This document shows positions 51,657-61,630 of a DNA stretch of 64,000 nt, piece by piece. Every line of letters starts with the position of its first letter. The first letter of the stretch is position 1. The position numbers and the translations under genes are program-made. The DNA comes from Brevibacillus brevis. Its GTDB lineage: Bacteria; Bacillota; Bacilli; Brevibacillales; Brevibacillaceae. The stretch lies in contig NZ_LR134338.1 of NCBI RefSeq assembly GCF_900637055.1, positions 2,552,001-2,616,000 of the forward strand, written 5' to 3'. A model generated the notes under the pieces. That model did no database searches and had not been told where the DNA came from. It saw only the letters and a list, made by a program, of their open reading frames with translations.

Positions 51657-52637
51657 ATGGCACAAATGACAATGGTTCAAGCCATTACGGATGCAATGCG
51701 CGTAGAATTGAAGCGCGATGAAACCGTTCTTGTCTTCGGTGAAGACGTAGGTAACAACGGCGGGGTGTTCCGTGCAACAGAAGGTCTGCAAGCTGAGTTC
51801 GGCGAGCAACGCGTTTTCGATACGCCGCTCGCTGAGTCCGGAATCGGCGGTTTGGCTGTTGGTCTTTCCGTAAACGGCTTCCGTCCAGTAGCAGAAATTC
51901 AGTTCTTTGGTTTCGTATTTGAAACGTTCGATGCTATTGCATCTCAAGCTACTCGTATGCGTTACCGTTCCGGCGGTCGCTTCACGAGCCCAGTTACATT
52001 CCGCTCCCCATTTGGTGGCGGTGTGAAAACGCCTGAGCTGCATGCTGACTCTTTGGAAGGCTTGATGATGCAAACTCCGGGTCTGAAAGTGGTTATCCCT
52101 TCCAACCCATATGATGCAAAAGGACTGTTGATCTCCGCGATTCGCGACAACGATCCAGTTGTTTTCCTCGAGCACATGAAGCTGTACCGTTCCTTCCGTC
52201 AAGAAGTTCCAGAAGGCGAGTACACGATTCCACTCGGCAAAGCAAACGTAGTTAAAGAAGGTAGCGATGTTACCATCATCACCTATGGTGCGATGGTGCA
52301 TACCAGCCTGAAAGCAGCAGAAGAAATCGAGAAAGCGCGTGGAGCAAAAGTAGAAGTAATCGACCTGCGCACCATCAGCCCACTCGATATCGATACGATC
52401 GTGGATTCTGTGAAGAAAACAAATCGTGCGATTGTAGTTCAAGAAGCACAAAAAACGTCTGGTGTTGCGGCAGAAATCATCACGCAAATCAACGAGCGTG
52501 CAATCCTGCACCTCGAAGCACCAGTGCTGCGTATTACAGCACCAGATACCGTTTACCCGTTTGCACAAGCAGAAGATGTATGGCTGCCTGACGTAAAACG
52601 CGTAGTAGATGGTCTGACTCAAGTCCTCGATTTTTAA
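51657..52637 (+). CDS. pdhB: Pyruvate dehydrogenase E1 beta subunit
   Basis: The 326-residue subunit has [19 protein letters not shown] near residue 30 (ThDP contact Glu), [28 protein letters not shown], and GALAH-like region [21 protein letters not shown]. It starts 3 bases after pdhA stops, so the two E1 subunits are tightly coupled. A hairpin lies between this gene and pdhC. Confidence 0.97.
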   Translation: MAQMTMVQAITDAMRVELKRDETVLVFGEDVGNNGGVFRATEGLQAEFGEQRVFDTPLAESGIGGLAVGLSVNGFRPVAEIQFFGFVFETFDAIASQATRMRYRSGGRFTSPVTFRSPFGGGVKTPELHADSLEGLMMQTPGLKVVIPSNPYDAKGLLISAIRDNDPVVFLEHMKLYRSFRQEVPEGEYTIPLGKANVVKEGSDVTIITYGAMVHTSLKAAEEIEKARGAKVEVIDLRTISPLDIDTIVDSVKKTNRAIVVQEAQKTSGVAAEIITQINERAILHLEAPVLRITAPDTVYPFAQAEDVWLPDVKRVVDGLTQVLDF

Positions 52638-52655
52638 TTGAGAAACGGACATAAT

Positions 52656-52690
52656 GGCGGAAAAGTTGAAAGCTTTCCGCCTTCTTTTGG
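52656..52690 (+). promoter_or_regulatory. Hairpin between pdhB and pdhC
   Basis: GGCGGAAA (52656-52663) pairs with TTTCCGCC (52674-52681), followed by TTCTTTT. It may be an attenuator or an mRNA-processing site that sets E1 and E2/E3 expression apart. It could also stabilise the upstream mRNA end. Confidence 0.6.
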
Positions 52691-52738
52691 GAAATATAGG
52701 CTTACTACTATGGCGAAGTGTTATAAGGAGGAGATACT

Positions 52739-54127
52739 GTGAGTCGTTTTACATTCAGACTCCCGGAGCTCGGCGAGGGTATCCATGAAGGCGAAATCGT
52801 CAAATGGCACGTACAGCCCGGAGATTCCGTAGAAGAAGACCAAGTCATCATGGAAGTACAAAATGACAAGGCGGTTGTAGAAGTACCGTCGCCTGTTAAA
52901 GGGAAAGTTATCGACCTGAAAGTAACCGAGGGTACGGTTTCTGTAGTCGGCGATCCACTGATCGAGTTTGACGTAGAAGGCGAAATTCCGAACCTGCCAG
53001 ACCATGGTCATGGCGATTCCCACGCTGCTGAAGCGGCACCAGCGCCTCAAGCTGCAGACAAAATGGAGCCAGGTTGCGACATCGGTTCCCAAGTGAGCGC
53101 AAATGCGAACCAATCTCTGGAAACGCCAATGGCACAAGCAACTGCAACAGCAGTAGCGGCACCGATTGACCGCAAGCATGTGTTGGCTACACCTTCTGTT
53201 CGCAAATACGCTCGCGAAAAAGGCGTTCAATTGGCTAATGTACCTGGTACAGGCAAATTGGGTCGCATCACACGTGAAGACGTAGACCGCTTCGTATCTG
53301 GCGGAGCAGCAGCACCAACCGCACAAGTGGCAGCTCCAGTAGCAACTGAGGCTCCTGCAGCAGCAGCTACAGGTGTAGCACAAGCAGCAGCGGCTCCAAC
53401 TGTTCACCACGCACCTCAAGCTGGCGAGCTGGAAGAGCGCGTTCCGCTGAAAGGTATGCGTAAAGCAATCGCGAAAGCAATGGTGAAATCTGCTTACACA
53501 GCACCACACGTAACGATCTTCGACGAAGTGGATGTTACAGCGCTTGTCGCTATGCGCAAAGATGCGAAGCCACTTGCTGAAGAGCGTGGTGTGAAGCTGA
53601 CTTACCTGCCTATGATCGTGAAAGCAGTTGTAGCTGGTCTGAAGAAATTCCCAGAGCTCAACGCTTCTATCGACGATGAAAAACAAGAAATCATCTTTAA
53701 AAAGTACTACCACATTGGTATCGCTACCTCGACAGAAGACGGCTTGCTGGTTCCAGTTGTGAAATCCGCTGACAGCAAATCTATCTTCCAAATCGGAGGC
53801 GAAATCGGCGAGCTGGCGAAGAAAGCACGCGACCGCAAAGCGACTGCTGACGAGCTGAAAGGTTCTACTTTCAGCATCACAAACATCGGTTCTGCGGGCG
53901 GTATGTTCTTCACGCCAATCATTAACTATCCAGAAGTAGCTATTCTGGGTGTTGGCCGCATTAGCGAAAAGCCGATTGTGAAAAATGGAGAAATCGCGGT
54001 AGGTCAAATGTTGCACTTGTCCTTGAGCTTTGACCACCGCTTGGTTGATGGCGAACCTGCACAGCGTTTCGTCAACTACGTGAAGCAGCTCCTCGAAAAC
54101 CCAACGCTGCTCGTCATGGAGGGATAA
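52739..54127 (+). CDS. pdhC: Dihydrolipoyl acetyltransferase E2
   Basis: The 462-residue core enzyme has one lipoyl domain (residues 1-80, lipoyl-lysine in [10 protein letters not shown]), an Ala-Pro-rich linker, a peripheral-subunit-binding domain near 140-175 ([34 protein letters not shown]), a second Ala-rich linker and the catalytic domain ending [19 protein letters not shown] with the active His and Asp. The start is GTG 52739 after AAGGAGGAG. The layout is the normal single-lipoyl Gram-positive form. Confidence 0.97.
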   Translation: MSRFTFRLPELGEGIHEGEIVKWHVQPGDSVEEDQVIMEVQNDKAVVEVPSPVKGKVIDLKVTEGTVSVVGDPLIEFDVEGEIPNLPDHGHGDSHAAEAAPAPQAADKMEPGCDIGSQVSANANQSLETPMAQATATAVAAPIDRKHVLATPSVRKYAREKGVQLANVPGTGKLGRITREDVDRFVSGGAAAPTAQVAAPVATEAPAAAATGVAQAAAAPTVHHAPQAGELEERVPLKGMRKAIAKAMVKSAYTAPHVTIFDEVDVTALVAMRKDAKPLAEERGVKLTYLPMIVKAVVAGLKKFPELNASIDDEKQEIIFKKYYHIGIATSTEDGLLVPVVKSADSKSIFQIGGEIGELAKKARDRKATADELKGSTFSITNIGSAGGMFFTPIINYPEVAILGVGRISEKPIVKNGEIAVGQMLHLSLSFDHRLVDGEPAQRFVNYVKQLLENPTLLVMEG

Positions 54128-54133
54128 GAGACA

Positions 54134-55543
54134 ATGGTAGTAGGTGAATTTACTACAGAGGTTGACGTACTCGTAATTGGTGCCGGTCCAGGTGGATATG
54201 TTGCAGCGATTCGTGCAGCTCAACTAGGTAAAACAGTAGCTGTCGTGGAAAAAGCTGAGCTGGGCGGCGTGTGCCTGAACGTAGGTTGCATCCCTTCCAA
54301 AGCGATGATCCACGCTGCACACACATATGAGCACACACAACATACAGAATCCATGGGTATCACCATGGAAAATGTAAAAGTGGATTTTGCCAAAGTGCAA
54401 GAGTGGAAAAGCGGCGTCGTGAAGCAACTGACTGGTGGCGTAGGCTCCCTCTTCAAAGGCAACAAAATCCAGGTAATCCCTGGTGAAGCATTGTTCGTAA
54501 GTGAAAATGAAGTACGTGTATTCCACGGTTATGATGTCAACCGTTATCGCTTCCAGCATTGCATCATTGCAACTGGTTCGCGTCCAATCGAGTTGCCTGC
54601 ATTCCCGTTTGGCAAACGCGTAATGTCTTCTACTGAAGCGCTGTCCTTGACTGAACTGCCGAAGAGCCTCGTGGTAATCGGCGGCGGATACATCGGTATC
54701 GAGCTTGGCACTGTGTTCGCGAAGTTTGGTACGAAAGTTACGATTTTGGAAGGTTCCGATCAAATCTTGCCAGGATTTGAGCCAGACATGCCACGTTTGG
54801 TGGAACGCAAGCTGAAAAAGCTCGACGTTACCATCCATACAAAAGCATTGGCACAAGGAATGGAAGAAACAGAAAACGGTGTGATCGTGACTGCGGAAGT
54901 AAAAGGCGAGCAACAAAAAATCGAGGCGGAATACGTACTCGTTACTGTTGGACGCCGCCCAAATACAGATGAACTCGGTATTCGCGATATCGGCATGAAC
55001 GTAACTGACCGTGGGTTGATCGTTGTTGACAAACAAGGTCGCACGAACATTCCTAACGTGTACGCGATCGGGGATATCGTAGCTGGTCCTGCATTGGCTC
55101 ACAAAGCTTCCTACGAAGGTAAGGTTGCAGCTGAGGCGATTGCTGGCCATCCAGCAGAAGTAGACTACAAGGCGATTCCAGCGGTTGTATTCTGCGATCC
55201 AGAAATCGCAAGCGTAGGAATCAATGAGAAAGAAGCAAAAGAAAAAGGCATCGATTACGTTGTAGGTCGTTTCCCATTCGCAGCAAACGGTCGCGCTCTG
55301 TCTGTAAATGCAGGCGAAGGCTACGTGAAGCTGATTGCAGAAAAAGAAACGAATCTCGTATTGGGTGCACAAATCGTTGGTCCAGAAGCATCCAACATCA
55401 TCGCAGAGATCGGATTGGCGATCGAAATGGGCGCAACACTCGAAGATATCGAGCTGACCATCCATGCACATCCAACGCTGGGTGAAGTAACAATGGAAGC
55501 TGCTGAATTGGCTTTGGGTCGTCCGATCCACGTCATGAAATAG
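54134..55543 (+). CDS. pdhD: Dihydrolipoamide dehydrogenase E3
   Basis: The 469-residue flavoprotein reoxidises dihydrolipoyl groups and reduces NAD+. Motifs: FAD-binding [19 protein letters not shown], redox-active disulfide [17 protein letters not shown]-binding [12 protein letters not shown] and the C-terminal HAHPTLGE with the catalytic His-Glu pair. It starts 6 bases after pdhC and ends the operon at a strong terminator. Confidence 0.97.
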   Translation: MVVGEFTTEVDVLVIGAGPGGYVAAIRAAQLGKTVAVVEKAELGGVCLNVGCIPSKAMIHAAHTYEHTQHTESMGITMENVKVDFAKVQEWKSGVVKQLTGGVGSLFKGNKIQVIPGEALFVSENEVRVFHGYDVNRYRFQHCIIATGSRPIELPAFPFGKRVMSSTEALSLTELPKSLVVIGGGYIGIELGTVFAKFGTKVTILEGSDQILPGFEPDMPRLVERKLKKLDVTIHTKALAQGMEETENGVIVTAEVKGEQQKIEAEYVLVTVGRRPNTDELGIRDIGMNVTDRGLIVVDKQGRTNIPNVYAIGDIVAGPALAHKASYEGKVAAEAIAGHPAEVDYKAIPAVVFCDPEIASVGINEKEAKEKGIDYVVGRFPFAANGRALSVNAGEGYVKLIAEKETNLVLGAQIVGPEASNIIAEIGLAIEMGATLEDIELTIHAHPTLGEVTMEAAELALGRPIHVMK

Positions 55544-55550
55544 GAAGTGG

Positions 55551-55588
55551 AAAAAGCCTTGTGCCGGAAACGGGTACAAGGCTTTTTC
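55551..55588 (+). terminator. pdh operon terminator
   Basis: AAAGCCTTGT and ACAAGGCTTT form a 10-bp stem followed by TTCTT, 8 bases past the pdhD stop. Confidence 0.9.
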
Positions 55589-55665
55589 TTCCACATCTTC
55601 CCCTTTCCACCTGTTCTGAAATAATGTAAAATAGTGGGAGACAACGTTAGGTGGGGGTCTGCAGC

Positions 55666-55827
55666 ATGGAAATTACGAGTAAGATGATTGATGACTTGCG
55701 ACAAAGGCTAGAACGCGCAGCAAAAGATGCAGGTTACAATTTTCTTGACCCTGAAATCGTGAGAATCAGCCAACAATTAGATCAATTAATTGTCGCACAT
55801 ATGCAACATGAAAAACGCCCTTCATGA
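55666..55827 (+). CDS. Spo0E-like aspartyl-phosphate phosphatase
   Basis: The 53-residue protein reads LRQRLERAAKDAGYNFLDP and then EIVRISQQLDQLIVAHMQ. The SQxLD motif and helical-hairpin spacing are those of the Spo0E family, which dephosphorylates Spo0A~P and delays sporulation. GGTGGGGG lies before ATG 55666. Which phosphoprotein it acts on (Spo0A or another response regulator) is not shown. The terminator arm overlaps its last codons. Confidence 0.88.
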   Translation: MEITSKMIDDLRQRLERAAKDAGYNFLDPEIVRISQQLDQLIVAHMQHEKRPS

Positions 55828-55842
55828 GGGCGTTTTTGGTTG
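55811..55842. terminator. Bidirectional terminator at the Spo0E-like gene end
   Basis: AAAAACGCCCT and AGGGCGTTTTT form a stem with A and T runs on both sides. It overlaps the last codons of the Spo0E-like gene and the last codons of the converging gene. Confidence 0.85.
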
Positions 55843-56583
55843 AGTGGGTGCTTCCGAGATGGAATAAAGCAAATGGGCATTCCAGCCTTTTTTCGTAAGC
55901 GTGGGTTCTTGGGCATAATAATAGCTAGGATATAGAATGAGTTGCTGCGCATCGTAGCTTGGACCACTACTCGGACAGGTAAGTTGATGAGTTGCTGTGT
56001 CATAGGTAATGGCGGGAGAAATGGATTGCAAATAGGTGGTAAGGGATTCGATTCCTTGTAAAGAGTAATAAATCCGTTCTGCTTCACGAACAAATTTTGG
56101 AGCAATCGCCTCCCAATTCGCCTCAAAAAATAACTGCCAATAAGATGAAACGAACAGGCTAAAACGGCCTTTCACATAATCGGCATCCTCTTCTAAATCG
56201 AAGGCAATCATAGGAGCATCGTGATGCAATATCCACTCCTCCAAGATCGGTTTCATACTTCGCACAAAATGATCGGTGGGAAGTGTTACGAAGTACTCAT
56301 ATTGATCATCGACAGCCATCACGCCTTTTGTATGTAGGGGGTCAAATGAGTCAGGGATCCCATATCGAAAGAGGGGGACGAAATAGCTCCATTCTTTTAA
56401 TAGACGGGCTGAGTCAAACTGCTCTAACTTTTCTTCGGTCCAATACGCAAATCGCTCGGGAGGTGTCTCTTGGGCGAGTGTATACAAACTAGCAGCCATC
56501 TCGTACAGCGGGGAAACACTGTAGCTGATCAAATTGGAAAGAGGGCTATGGTTGCCCGGAAGTGGAATCGTGATCATCTTCAC
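55822..56583 (-). CDS. DUF5937/ArsR-regulator-like N-domain protein, no HTH
   Basis: The 253-residue protein contains ISYSVSPLYEMAASLYTLAQ near residue 20, the mark of the N-terminal domain found in a group of ArsR-type regulators (DUF5937-like), and a Trp/Tyr-rich middle (KPILEEWILHHDAPMIAFDLEED). The C-terminal winged helix expected in that group is missing or degenerated beyond recognition. It might therefore be a sensor domain alone. It converges with the Spo0E-like gene. Confidence 0.55.
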   Translation of the reverse strand: MKMITIPLPGNHSPLSNLISYSVSPLYEMAASLYTLAQETPPERFAYWTEEKLEQFDSARLLKEWSYFVPLFRYGIPDSFDPLHTKGVMAVDDQYEYFVTLPTDHFVRSMKPILEEWILHHDAPMIAFDLEEDADYVKGRFSLFVSSYWQLFFEANWEAIAPKFVREAERIYYSLQGIESLTTYLQSISPAITYDTATHQLTCPSSGPSYDAQQLILYPSYYYAQEPTLTKKGWNAHLLYSISEAPTQPKTPS

Positions 56584-56671
56584 TTAACCTCCATCAAGGA
56601 TACTAAATTTATCATAGTGCATCCTTGTGGGACAATTCAATCTTTTTCGATGTAAAAAAAAGGAAGGGCAG

Positions 56672-56702
56672 GGCACCCGACCGCAATAGAGCCGGGTGCC
56701 AT
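56672..56702 (-). terminator. Terminator of the SspP-like gene
   Basis: GGCACCCG and CGGGTGCC (56672-56679 and 56693-56700) form a stem; on the minus strand a T8 run follows 14 bases later. Confidence 0.7.
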
Positions 56703-56705
56703 CCA

Positions 56706-56855
56706 TTACCCTTCTCGTGTTCGAATGGAGCGCGAATGATTTTCTTGCTTCACTTTTTTAGAGCCGGGCTGTGGTTCGCCAGTCTGTTCCAGCGGTTGAG
56801 CTACATTATTGTAAGTTTGATGCGGATTTTCATCAAGAATATGGTCCTTTTCCAT
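56706..56855 (-). CDS. sspP: Small acid-soluble spore protein P-like
   Basis: ATG 56855 follows GAAGGAGTTGA. The 49-residue hydrophilic product ends QPGSKKVKQENHSRSIRTREG, matching the PEPLSGSKKVKNRNHTR core of SspP. The N-terminal 25 residues differ. SspP proteins are minor small acid-soluble proteins made in the forespore. It has no recognisable vegetative promoter. The name is from the core motif only. Confidence 0.75.
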   Translation of the reverse strand: MEKDHILDENPHQTYNNVAQPLEQTGEPQPGSKKVKQENHSRSIRTREG

Positions 56856-56961
56856 AAAATCAACTCCTTCTTTACGTAGTTTGGCGTAAACACATGATGA
56901 CGAATCATAGGAAATGCTGGTATTCTATAAGGAAGCATGTCCACATTTAGAAGGAATTGAT

Positions 56962-57075
56962 ATGTTGTCAAAACTACAGAATGGCACGATACTGTTTATA
57001 GAACATAATATTTATTATGTAAACAATAAACGAGCTCTGCTGGTCTGGAAGGAGCGAGAACTATGCCGGTCTTAA
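56962..57075 (+). CDS. 37-residue ORF overlapping the HEPN gene
   Basis: ATG 56962 follows AAGGAATTGAT. The peptide (LSKLQNGTILFIEHNIYYVN then NKRALLVWKERELCRS) overlaps the start of the HEPN gene by 13 bases in another frame. Such overlap couples translation. It could be a leader or an antitoxin-like partner. It is also possible that it is an accident of the upstream region. No family is recognised. Confidence 0.4.
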   Translation: MLSKLQNGTILFIEHNIYYVNNKRALLVWKERELCRS

Positions 57076-57920
57076 TCGCCCCCGTATTCAATTCAACAAC
57101 AGCACAGCCCGTTCGGATCGATTTGCCTAATTCGTACACGCTCATATCAGGGGCAAAGAGGCCATATGAGATCGCGTCTCGTTTCTTGCGCAATGAGATG
57201 GACGAGAACAAGCGAACTTTTGATTTGCGTGTAGACCCCAGCAGTTTATTTTTAGTTGGGGATCACGAAGAGATGAAAGTAACGGATGATCGGGTGTGGA
57301 TTGAAGAAATCGAAAGTAAGCTGAATCTAGCTTCCACAACGGGGACTTGTTCGATTCCTTACATCATTACCGTCAATGGCAATATGTATGGCATTACGTA
57401 TTTAAAGCGATCACTTGATGGTGACAAGTACACATTTGATGATGAAGCTGCGGGCATTTTTACCTCATTAGTCGAACAGAAGCTGCCGTCCCTTGCTTTT
57501 CGTCGCTATACGCTTTCGCTGGAGAAGAAAAACTACGAGGATCAGCTGTTGGATCTGTGGATTGCATTGGAATCATTGTTCGTTCCCGATGGCAAAAAAG
57601 GCGAGATTACCTATAAATTGCGTGTCCGAATGGCTTACTATTTTGGAGAAACCGCCTTGCAGCGTGAACGGATTGCACAGTTTGTAAAAAAATCGTACAA
57701 TCATCGCTCAGAGATTGTGCATAGCGGCAAGCTGTTCGGTGACAAGCTGGCTGCAGAAGTCAATACGCTGAGGGCAATGACACGAGCCGCGATCTTAAAC
57801 ATCGCCGGGGAAAGTGTCAACCTTCAGGATATACGCGTTCGGCTGGACGAATTGGTATTTACGGGCGAATCTTATGTGGCACGGTACGCTCCCACTTATT
57901 TTGAAAGAATTTTGTTGTAA
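57063..57920 (+). CDS. Apea-like HEPN domain protein
   Basis: ATG 57063 follows GGAAGGAGCG. The 285-residue protein has an N-terminal half with no recognised domain and a C-terminal helical half: YEDQLLDLWIALESLFVPDG ... ITYKLRVRMAYYFGE ... FVKKSYNHRSEIVHSG. The RSEIVH segment is the R-x4-H motif that forms the RNase active site in HEPN proteins of the Apea-like type. HEPN proteins cut RNA in toxin-antitoxin and phage-defence systems. No MNT antitoxin is adjacent, only the short overlapping ORF. Confidence 0.75.
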   Translation: MPVLIAPVFNSTTAQPVRIDLPNSYTLISGAKRPYEIASRFLRNEMDENKRTFDLRVDPSSLFLVGDHEEMKVTDDRVWIEEIESKLNLASTTGTCSIPYIITVNGNMYGITYLKRSLDGDKYTFDDEAAGIFTSLVEQKLPSLAFRRYTLSLEKKNYEDQLLDLWIALESLFVPDGKKGEITYKLRVRMAYYFGETALQRERIAQFVKKSYNHRSEIVHSGKLFGDKLAAEVNTLRAMTRAAILNIAGESVNLQDIRVRLDELVFTGESYVARYAPTYFERILL

Positions 57921-57958
57921 GCCTCATAGAGGAAACAGATCAGGAGGAAGAATAAAGC

Positions 57959-59530
57959 ATGAGTGTTTTGATTGTAGAGAATTTGTCCCATGGTTTTGGG
58001 GACCGTGTTTTGTTTCGCGATGTGTCTTTCCGTTTGCAACCGAATGACCGTGTAGGACTCGTAGGCGCAAATGGTACTGGAAAATCAACGATGATGGGGA
58101 TTTTGACAGGCCAAAACTTGCCTGATAATGGTCGTGTTGAATGGATGCCCAAAATCGAATACGGATATTTGGATCAGCATACCAAGTTGCAAGCTGGCAA
58201 AACGATTCGCGACGTACTCAAGGATGCTTTCCTGCCGCTGTTGGAGCAAGAAGCGGAACTGATGACGATTGGTGAAAAGATGGCCGAGGCGACTCCAGAG
58301 GAACTGGAAGAATTGCTGGAGCGCATGGGCGAAATTCAAGACAAGCTGGAAACTAGCGGCTTTTATTTGATCGATGCGAAAGTAGATGAAATCGCCAACG
58401 CTTTGGGTTTGAGTGCAATCGGTTTGGACCGTGACGTTTCCTCCCTCTCTGGTGGTCAGCGTACCAAGGTTCTTTTGGCAAAATTGCTGCTGGAACAACC
58501 AACTGTTCTTTTGCTGGATGAGCCGACGAACTACTTGGATGAAGAGCATATCGTGTGGCTGAAAAACTACTTGAAGGAATATCCTTATGCCTTCATGCTG
58601 ATTTCCCATGACACGACCTTCATGAACGAAGTCGTGAATGTGATTTATCATTTGGAATTTACCAAGTTGAATCGTTACACAGGGAACTACGAATCCTTTC
58701 TGGCACAGTCTGAGATGAAACGCAGTCAGCACTTTGACGCATTTGAGAAGCAGCAGGAAGAAATCGCAAAGATGGAAGACTTTATTGCGCGCAATAAGGC
58801 ACGTGCGTCTACTACTGGCCGTGCGAAGAGCCGTCAAAAGCAGCTTGATAAAATGGATCGCATCGACAAGCCGGAAACGGCTGCGAAACCTTCGTTTATC
58901 TTTAAAGAATCCCGGGCAAGTAGCCGTTTTGTCATCGAGGCTGAAAACTTGGAGATCGGATATTCTCATCCATTGCTGCCGAAGCTTAGCGTGAAGCTGG
59001 AGCGCGGTGAAAAAGTAGCGATTGTCGGCATGAACGGTGTCGGTAAGTCTACCCTGTTGAAAACGTTGCTGGGTGTGATTCCACCGCTGGGCGGAAAACT
59101 GGAGAAAGGTGATTTCCTCCATCCTGCTTACTTCGAGCAAGAAGTAAAGGCGAAGCCAATTACTGCACTCGATGATGTATGGAATGAATTCCCTTCCATG
59201 AATAACCATGAAGTTCGCGGAGCGCTGGCACGTTGTGGCTTGAAAAATGAGCATATCAATCGTAACATGAACGCTCTGTCCGGGGGCGAGCAAGCAAAAG
59301 TTCGTCTCTGTAAATTACTGCAGCGCGAAAGCAACTGGCTGGTATTTGACGAGCCGACGAACCACTTGGATGTCGTCGCCAAGGAAGAGCTCAAACGCTC
59401 GTTGAAGGAGTTCAAAGGGACCGTCCTTCTCGTTTGCCACGAACCTGAATTTTATGAGGATTGGGTTACACAGACGTGGGATGTTGAGAAATGGAGCTTG
59501 GAACAGGCAAAAACTCCGATTAAATTGTAA
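57959..59530 (+). CDS. ABC-F family ATPase (YbiT/YkpA-like)
   Basis: The 523-residue protein has two ABC domains and no membrane segments. Walker A motifs are GANGTGKST (near 36) and GMNGVGKST (near 358), with LSGGQ (near 162) and LSGGEQ (near 440) signatures and two DEPTN motifs. Between them is the ABC-F linker with ARNKARASTTGRAKSRQKQLDKMDR, basic and likely to reach the P-site tRNA. The domain layout matches housekeeping YbiT/YkpA-type translation factors rather than acquired resistance proteins. Confidence 0.93.
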   Translation: MSVLIVENLSHGFGDRVLFRDVSFRLQPNDRVGLVGANGTGKSTMMGILTGQNLPDNGRVEWMPKIEYGYLDQHTKLQAGKTIRDVLKDAFLPLLEQEAELMTIGEKMAEATPEELEELLERMGEIQDKLETSGFYLIDAKVDEIANALGLSAIGLDRDVSSLSGGQRTKVLLAKLLLEQPTVLLLDEPTNYLDEEHIVWLKNYLKEYPYAFMLISHDTTFMNEVVNVIYHLEFTKLNRYTGNYESFLAQSEMKRSQHFDAFEKQQEEIAKMEDFIARNKARASTTGRAKSRQKQLDKMDRIDKPETAAKPSFIFKESRASSRFVIEAENLEIGYSHPLLPKLSVKLERGEKVAIVGMNGVGKSTLLKTLLGVIPPLGGKLEKGDFLHPAYFEQEVKAKPITALDDVWNEFPSMNNHEVRGALARCGLKNEHINRNMNALSGGEQAKVRLCKLLQRESNWLVFDEPTNHLDVVAKEELKRSLKEFKGTVLLVCHEPEFYEDWVTQTWDVEKWSLEQAKTPIKL

Positions 59531-59533
59531 AAG

Positions 59534-59577
59534 CAAAAACAGGCAGCCACCATTGGGTGAGACTGCCTGTTTTTTTA
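59534..59577. terminator. Bidirectional terminator between ABC-F and DUF6886
   Basis: AAACAGGCAG and CTGCCTGTTT form a 10-bp stem with inner pairing and T runs on both strands. Confidence 0.85.
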
Positions 59578-60090
59578 TGTGAGCGACGCATTTCGCATAC
59601 GGATCATGGAAAAGTGCAGACTGCTTTGTAGCAATGAATCTCGAAGCGGCAACAGCGAAGGCGTAATTCGCAATTCTATATCCGCTTGGCTAAGGCAGTG
59701 TACGAGGTCTCCTAATGGCCTTACGTCTAGTGGCGTAACGGTTTCCTTTGACAAATAGTAACCCGCGCCTTCGTCCCAGAAATAAAAAGGTTCTGGAGAG
59801 AAGGCATATTCATATAGCTTAGTTTGTGTAAGCACGGGGTACCATTTGCTTTCGATAGCCATAACCATTTTGACGCTCGTCAACCCAAGAAAGCGCTCGA
59901 CGTCTGCTGACTCGGAATCTGCTTTTTTGTAAAAGCAAATCCTTGGGCAATCTCGCGGTAAATAATACATCGGCGCTCTTGCTGCATCAATCGCCCATAC
60001 AGCCGGAGCAAGTGTGGGGTGGGAGGGATGTGCGCGAGGCTGAAAAATCGTAATGGCCGGGTCTTCACTATAATGAAACAATTTGTCCAA
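59575..60090 (-). CDS. DUF6886 family protein
   Basis: The 171-residue protein begins LFHYSEDPAITIFQPRAHPSHPTLAPAVWAIDAARAPMYYLPRDCPRI, which is the DUF6886 pattern (SED-I--F-PR-HPS-P--AVWAID--RAP-Y--PRDCPR). No catalytic role is known. It is cytoplasmic and monocistronic, ending at the bidirectional terminator shared with the ABC-F gene. Confidence 0.8.
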   Translation of the reverse strand: MDKLFHYSEDPAITIFQPRAHPSHPTLAPAVWAIDAARAPMYYLPRDCPRICFYKKADSESADVERFLGLTSVKMVMAIESKWYPVLTQTKLYEYAFSPEPFYFWDEGAGYYLSKETVTPLDVRPLGDLVHCLSQADIELRITPSLLPLRDSLLQSSLHFSMIRMRNASLT

Positions 60091-60124
60091 GTGTCTTAAA
60101 CCTCCTCTATCCTCTCAGCCCTCT

Positions 60125-61201
60125 CTAAAAAACAGCCCACGCATTTGGCAAATAGCGGCCTCGATGATACGGAGAAGACGTCTTCGTGATGGCTTCACCG
60201 TTGTGCAGCATCATGGAGCTGGAACCACCGTCCATGGCCATTGCTGTAACTACGCCGCGCTCAGCCAATACTTCCGCCATATCGTTCATGCTTGCGCCGA
60301 TGGAATGGCCGGGTTGGCGTCCGTCAATGACAGCAAATACGATCGTCCCGTCTTCTTTTTGTCCAATTGCGGTACGCGGTTGAATACCCCAGCTTTTGGC
60401 AGGCTTTCCTTCAAACATATTTTTCCCGTTTACAATCAACTGCGGACGAAAGCTCACAGCGTCACGCACGCCCATCTTTACGAGTTGTTCAGCCGAGTAG
60501 CTGCCTGTAATCAGTTTACCGTCATAGGTCAGTCCTAACGCGGTTTCTCCGCTTCTCGGGTTGTAGCCCTGCAAAATCTTTCCGTCGTGGATGACGACGC
60601 CGTAGGCTCGCGCTCCTTTGCCGTAGCCGTCTGGGTCAGCGAATCCGCTCGCATTGACAATCCCGATGGCTCCTGTTTTTTTCACGAACTCATCGAGCAG
60701 ATCTCCACGGTCCTTGCGATTCGTGACGACGAGCCGTACTCTGCTCGGGTCGCTAATGTACATGATTTTTCCTTTAAAATAATAACTGCCTTTCGAGACA
60801 TCAATTTCCTCGATCTCGATTAGCTCCTTTGGTTTCTCCGGAAGTGTGACGGTTACCAGATTCGATTTCGTCGGAACAGCAGGTCCTGCCGTGACTGTAC
60901 CTGCGCCTTCGGAATTGATAACGGTCGGATGTGTAATTTGCTGCTTTAGTTCTTTCAGTTTTTCATCAGGTAAAAATGTATAGGGGGCCCAGTAATCGTG
61001 CTGTGTTGTCAGCAAAGTGCCTGCCGCCCACTCGCGTAATTCTACTCCGTTTTTCGTTCCGAATAAAAAAATAATTCCCAGCAGTGCTAAGGTTGTACAG
61101 GTTAAGGCAGTGCCGAGCATCCATTTCTTGACCCAACGCCATGGTCTTTTGCGCTTGGCTCGCTTCCGTGTGCGAGTGCGAGTGCGCGATAACGTCTCCA
61201 T
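60125..61201 (-). CDS. Phosphodiester glycosidase (NAGPA/DUF2233) membrane protein
   Basis: The start is put at ATG 61201, 8 bases after GGATGTGA, giving 358 residues. A strongly basic N-terminus (RTRTRTRKRAKRKRPWRW) is followed by one transmembrane helix (LTCTTLALLGIIFLFG) and a long outside domain. The DUF2233 signature is present: NASGFADPDGYGKGARAYGVVIHDGK, QPRTAIGQKEDGTIVFAVIDGRQPGHSIGASMNDMAE and AMDGGSSSMMLHNGE. Members cleave sugar-phosphodiester bonds in wall polymers or exopolysaccharide. It may act on teichoic-acid-type polymers. Confidence 0.88.
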   Translation of the reverse strand: METLSRTRTRTRKRAKRKRPWRWVKKWMLGTALTCTTLALLGIIFLFGTKNGVELREWAAGTLLTTQHDYWAPYTFLPDEKLKELKQQITHPTVINSEGAGTVTAGPAVPTKSNLVTVTLPEKPKELIEIEEIDVSKGSYYFKGKIMYISDPSRVRLVVTNRKDRGDLLDEFVKKTGAIGIVNASGFADPDGYGKGARAYGVVIHDGKILQGYNPRSGETALGLTYDGKLITGSYSAEQLVKMGVRDAVSFRPQLIVNGKNMFEGKPAKSWGIQPRTAIGQKEDGTIVFAVIDGRQPGHSIGASMNDMAEVLAERGVVTAMAMDGGSSSMMLHNGEAITKTSSPYHRGRYLPNAWAVF

Positions 61202-61335
61202 TCCATATTCACATCCATTTGACAAATTGTACTTGGGTTATCATTCCTATAGGAGAAGACGCATGAGGGAGCAAAAGGTTTCAGAAAATAATATGTGATC
61301 ACCCTGGTCAAAATAAAGGACAGGAGGTGATAGGT

Positions 61336-61479
61336 GTGCGTGACTATGATGAGGCGTTTCAAAAGGAAGTAGAGGAGTACATGGAAAGTCCAAAAGGGAC
61401 ACGTAACCAAACCACCAGCCGGGACCGTCAAGACCAGGGTGAGAAGCAGGAAACCCGTTTCGATTCCAATAACGGGTAG
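61336..61479 (+). CDS. Small hydrophilic protein, unknown
   Basis: GTG 61336 lies 6 bases after AGGAGGTG. The 47-residue product (RDYDEAFQKEVEEYMESPKG then a Gln/Arg/Asp-rich tail) is very polar, with no hydrophobic core. Bacillales genomes hold many such small proteins linked to sporulation. No family is claimed. The DEAD-box gene follows in the same direction. Confidence 0.6.
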   Translation: MRDYDEAFQKEVEEYMESPKGTRNQTTSRDRQDQGEKQETRFDSNNG

Positions 61480-61630
61480 AAGGAAGGTCAGGCGAAGTCC
61501 AATGCGGATTTCGCCTGTTTTTATCTATCTCTGATGGACCTTACCTCATGAGGACTTGCTTACCTCTGTTTTCTACCTGCAAAGTGTGGTAAGCTTACCC
61601 AATGCACGAATTTATGCCAGGAGGGTTTTT

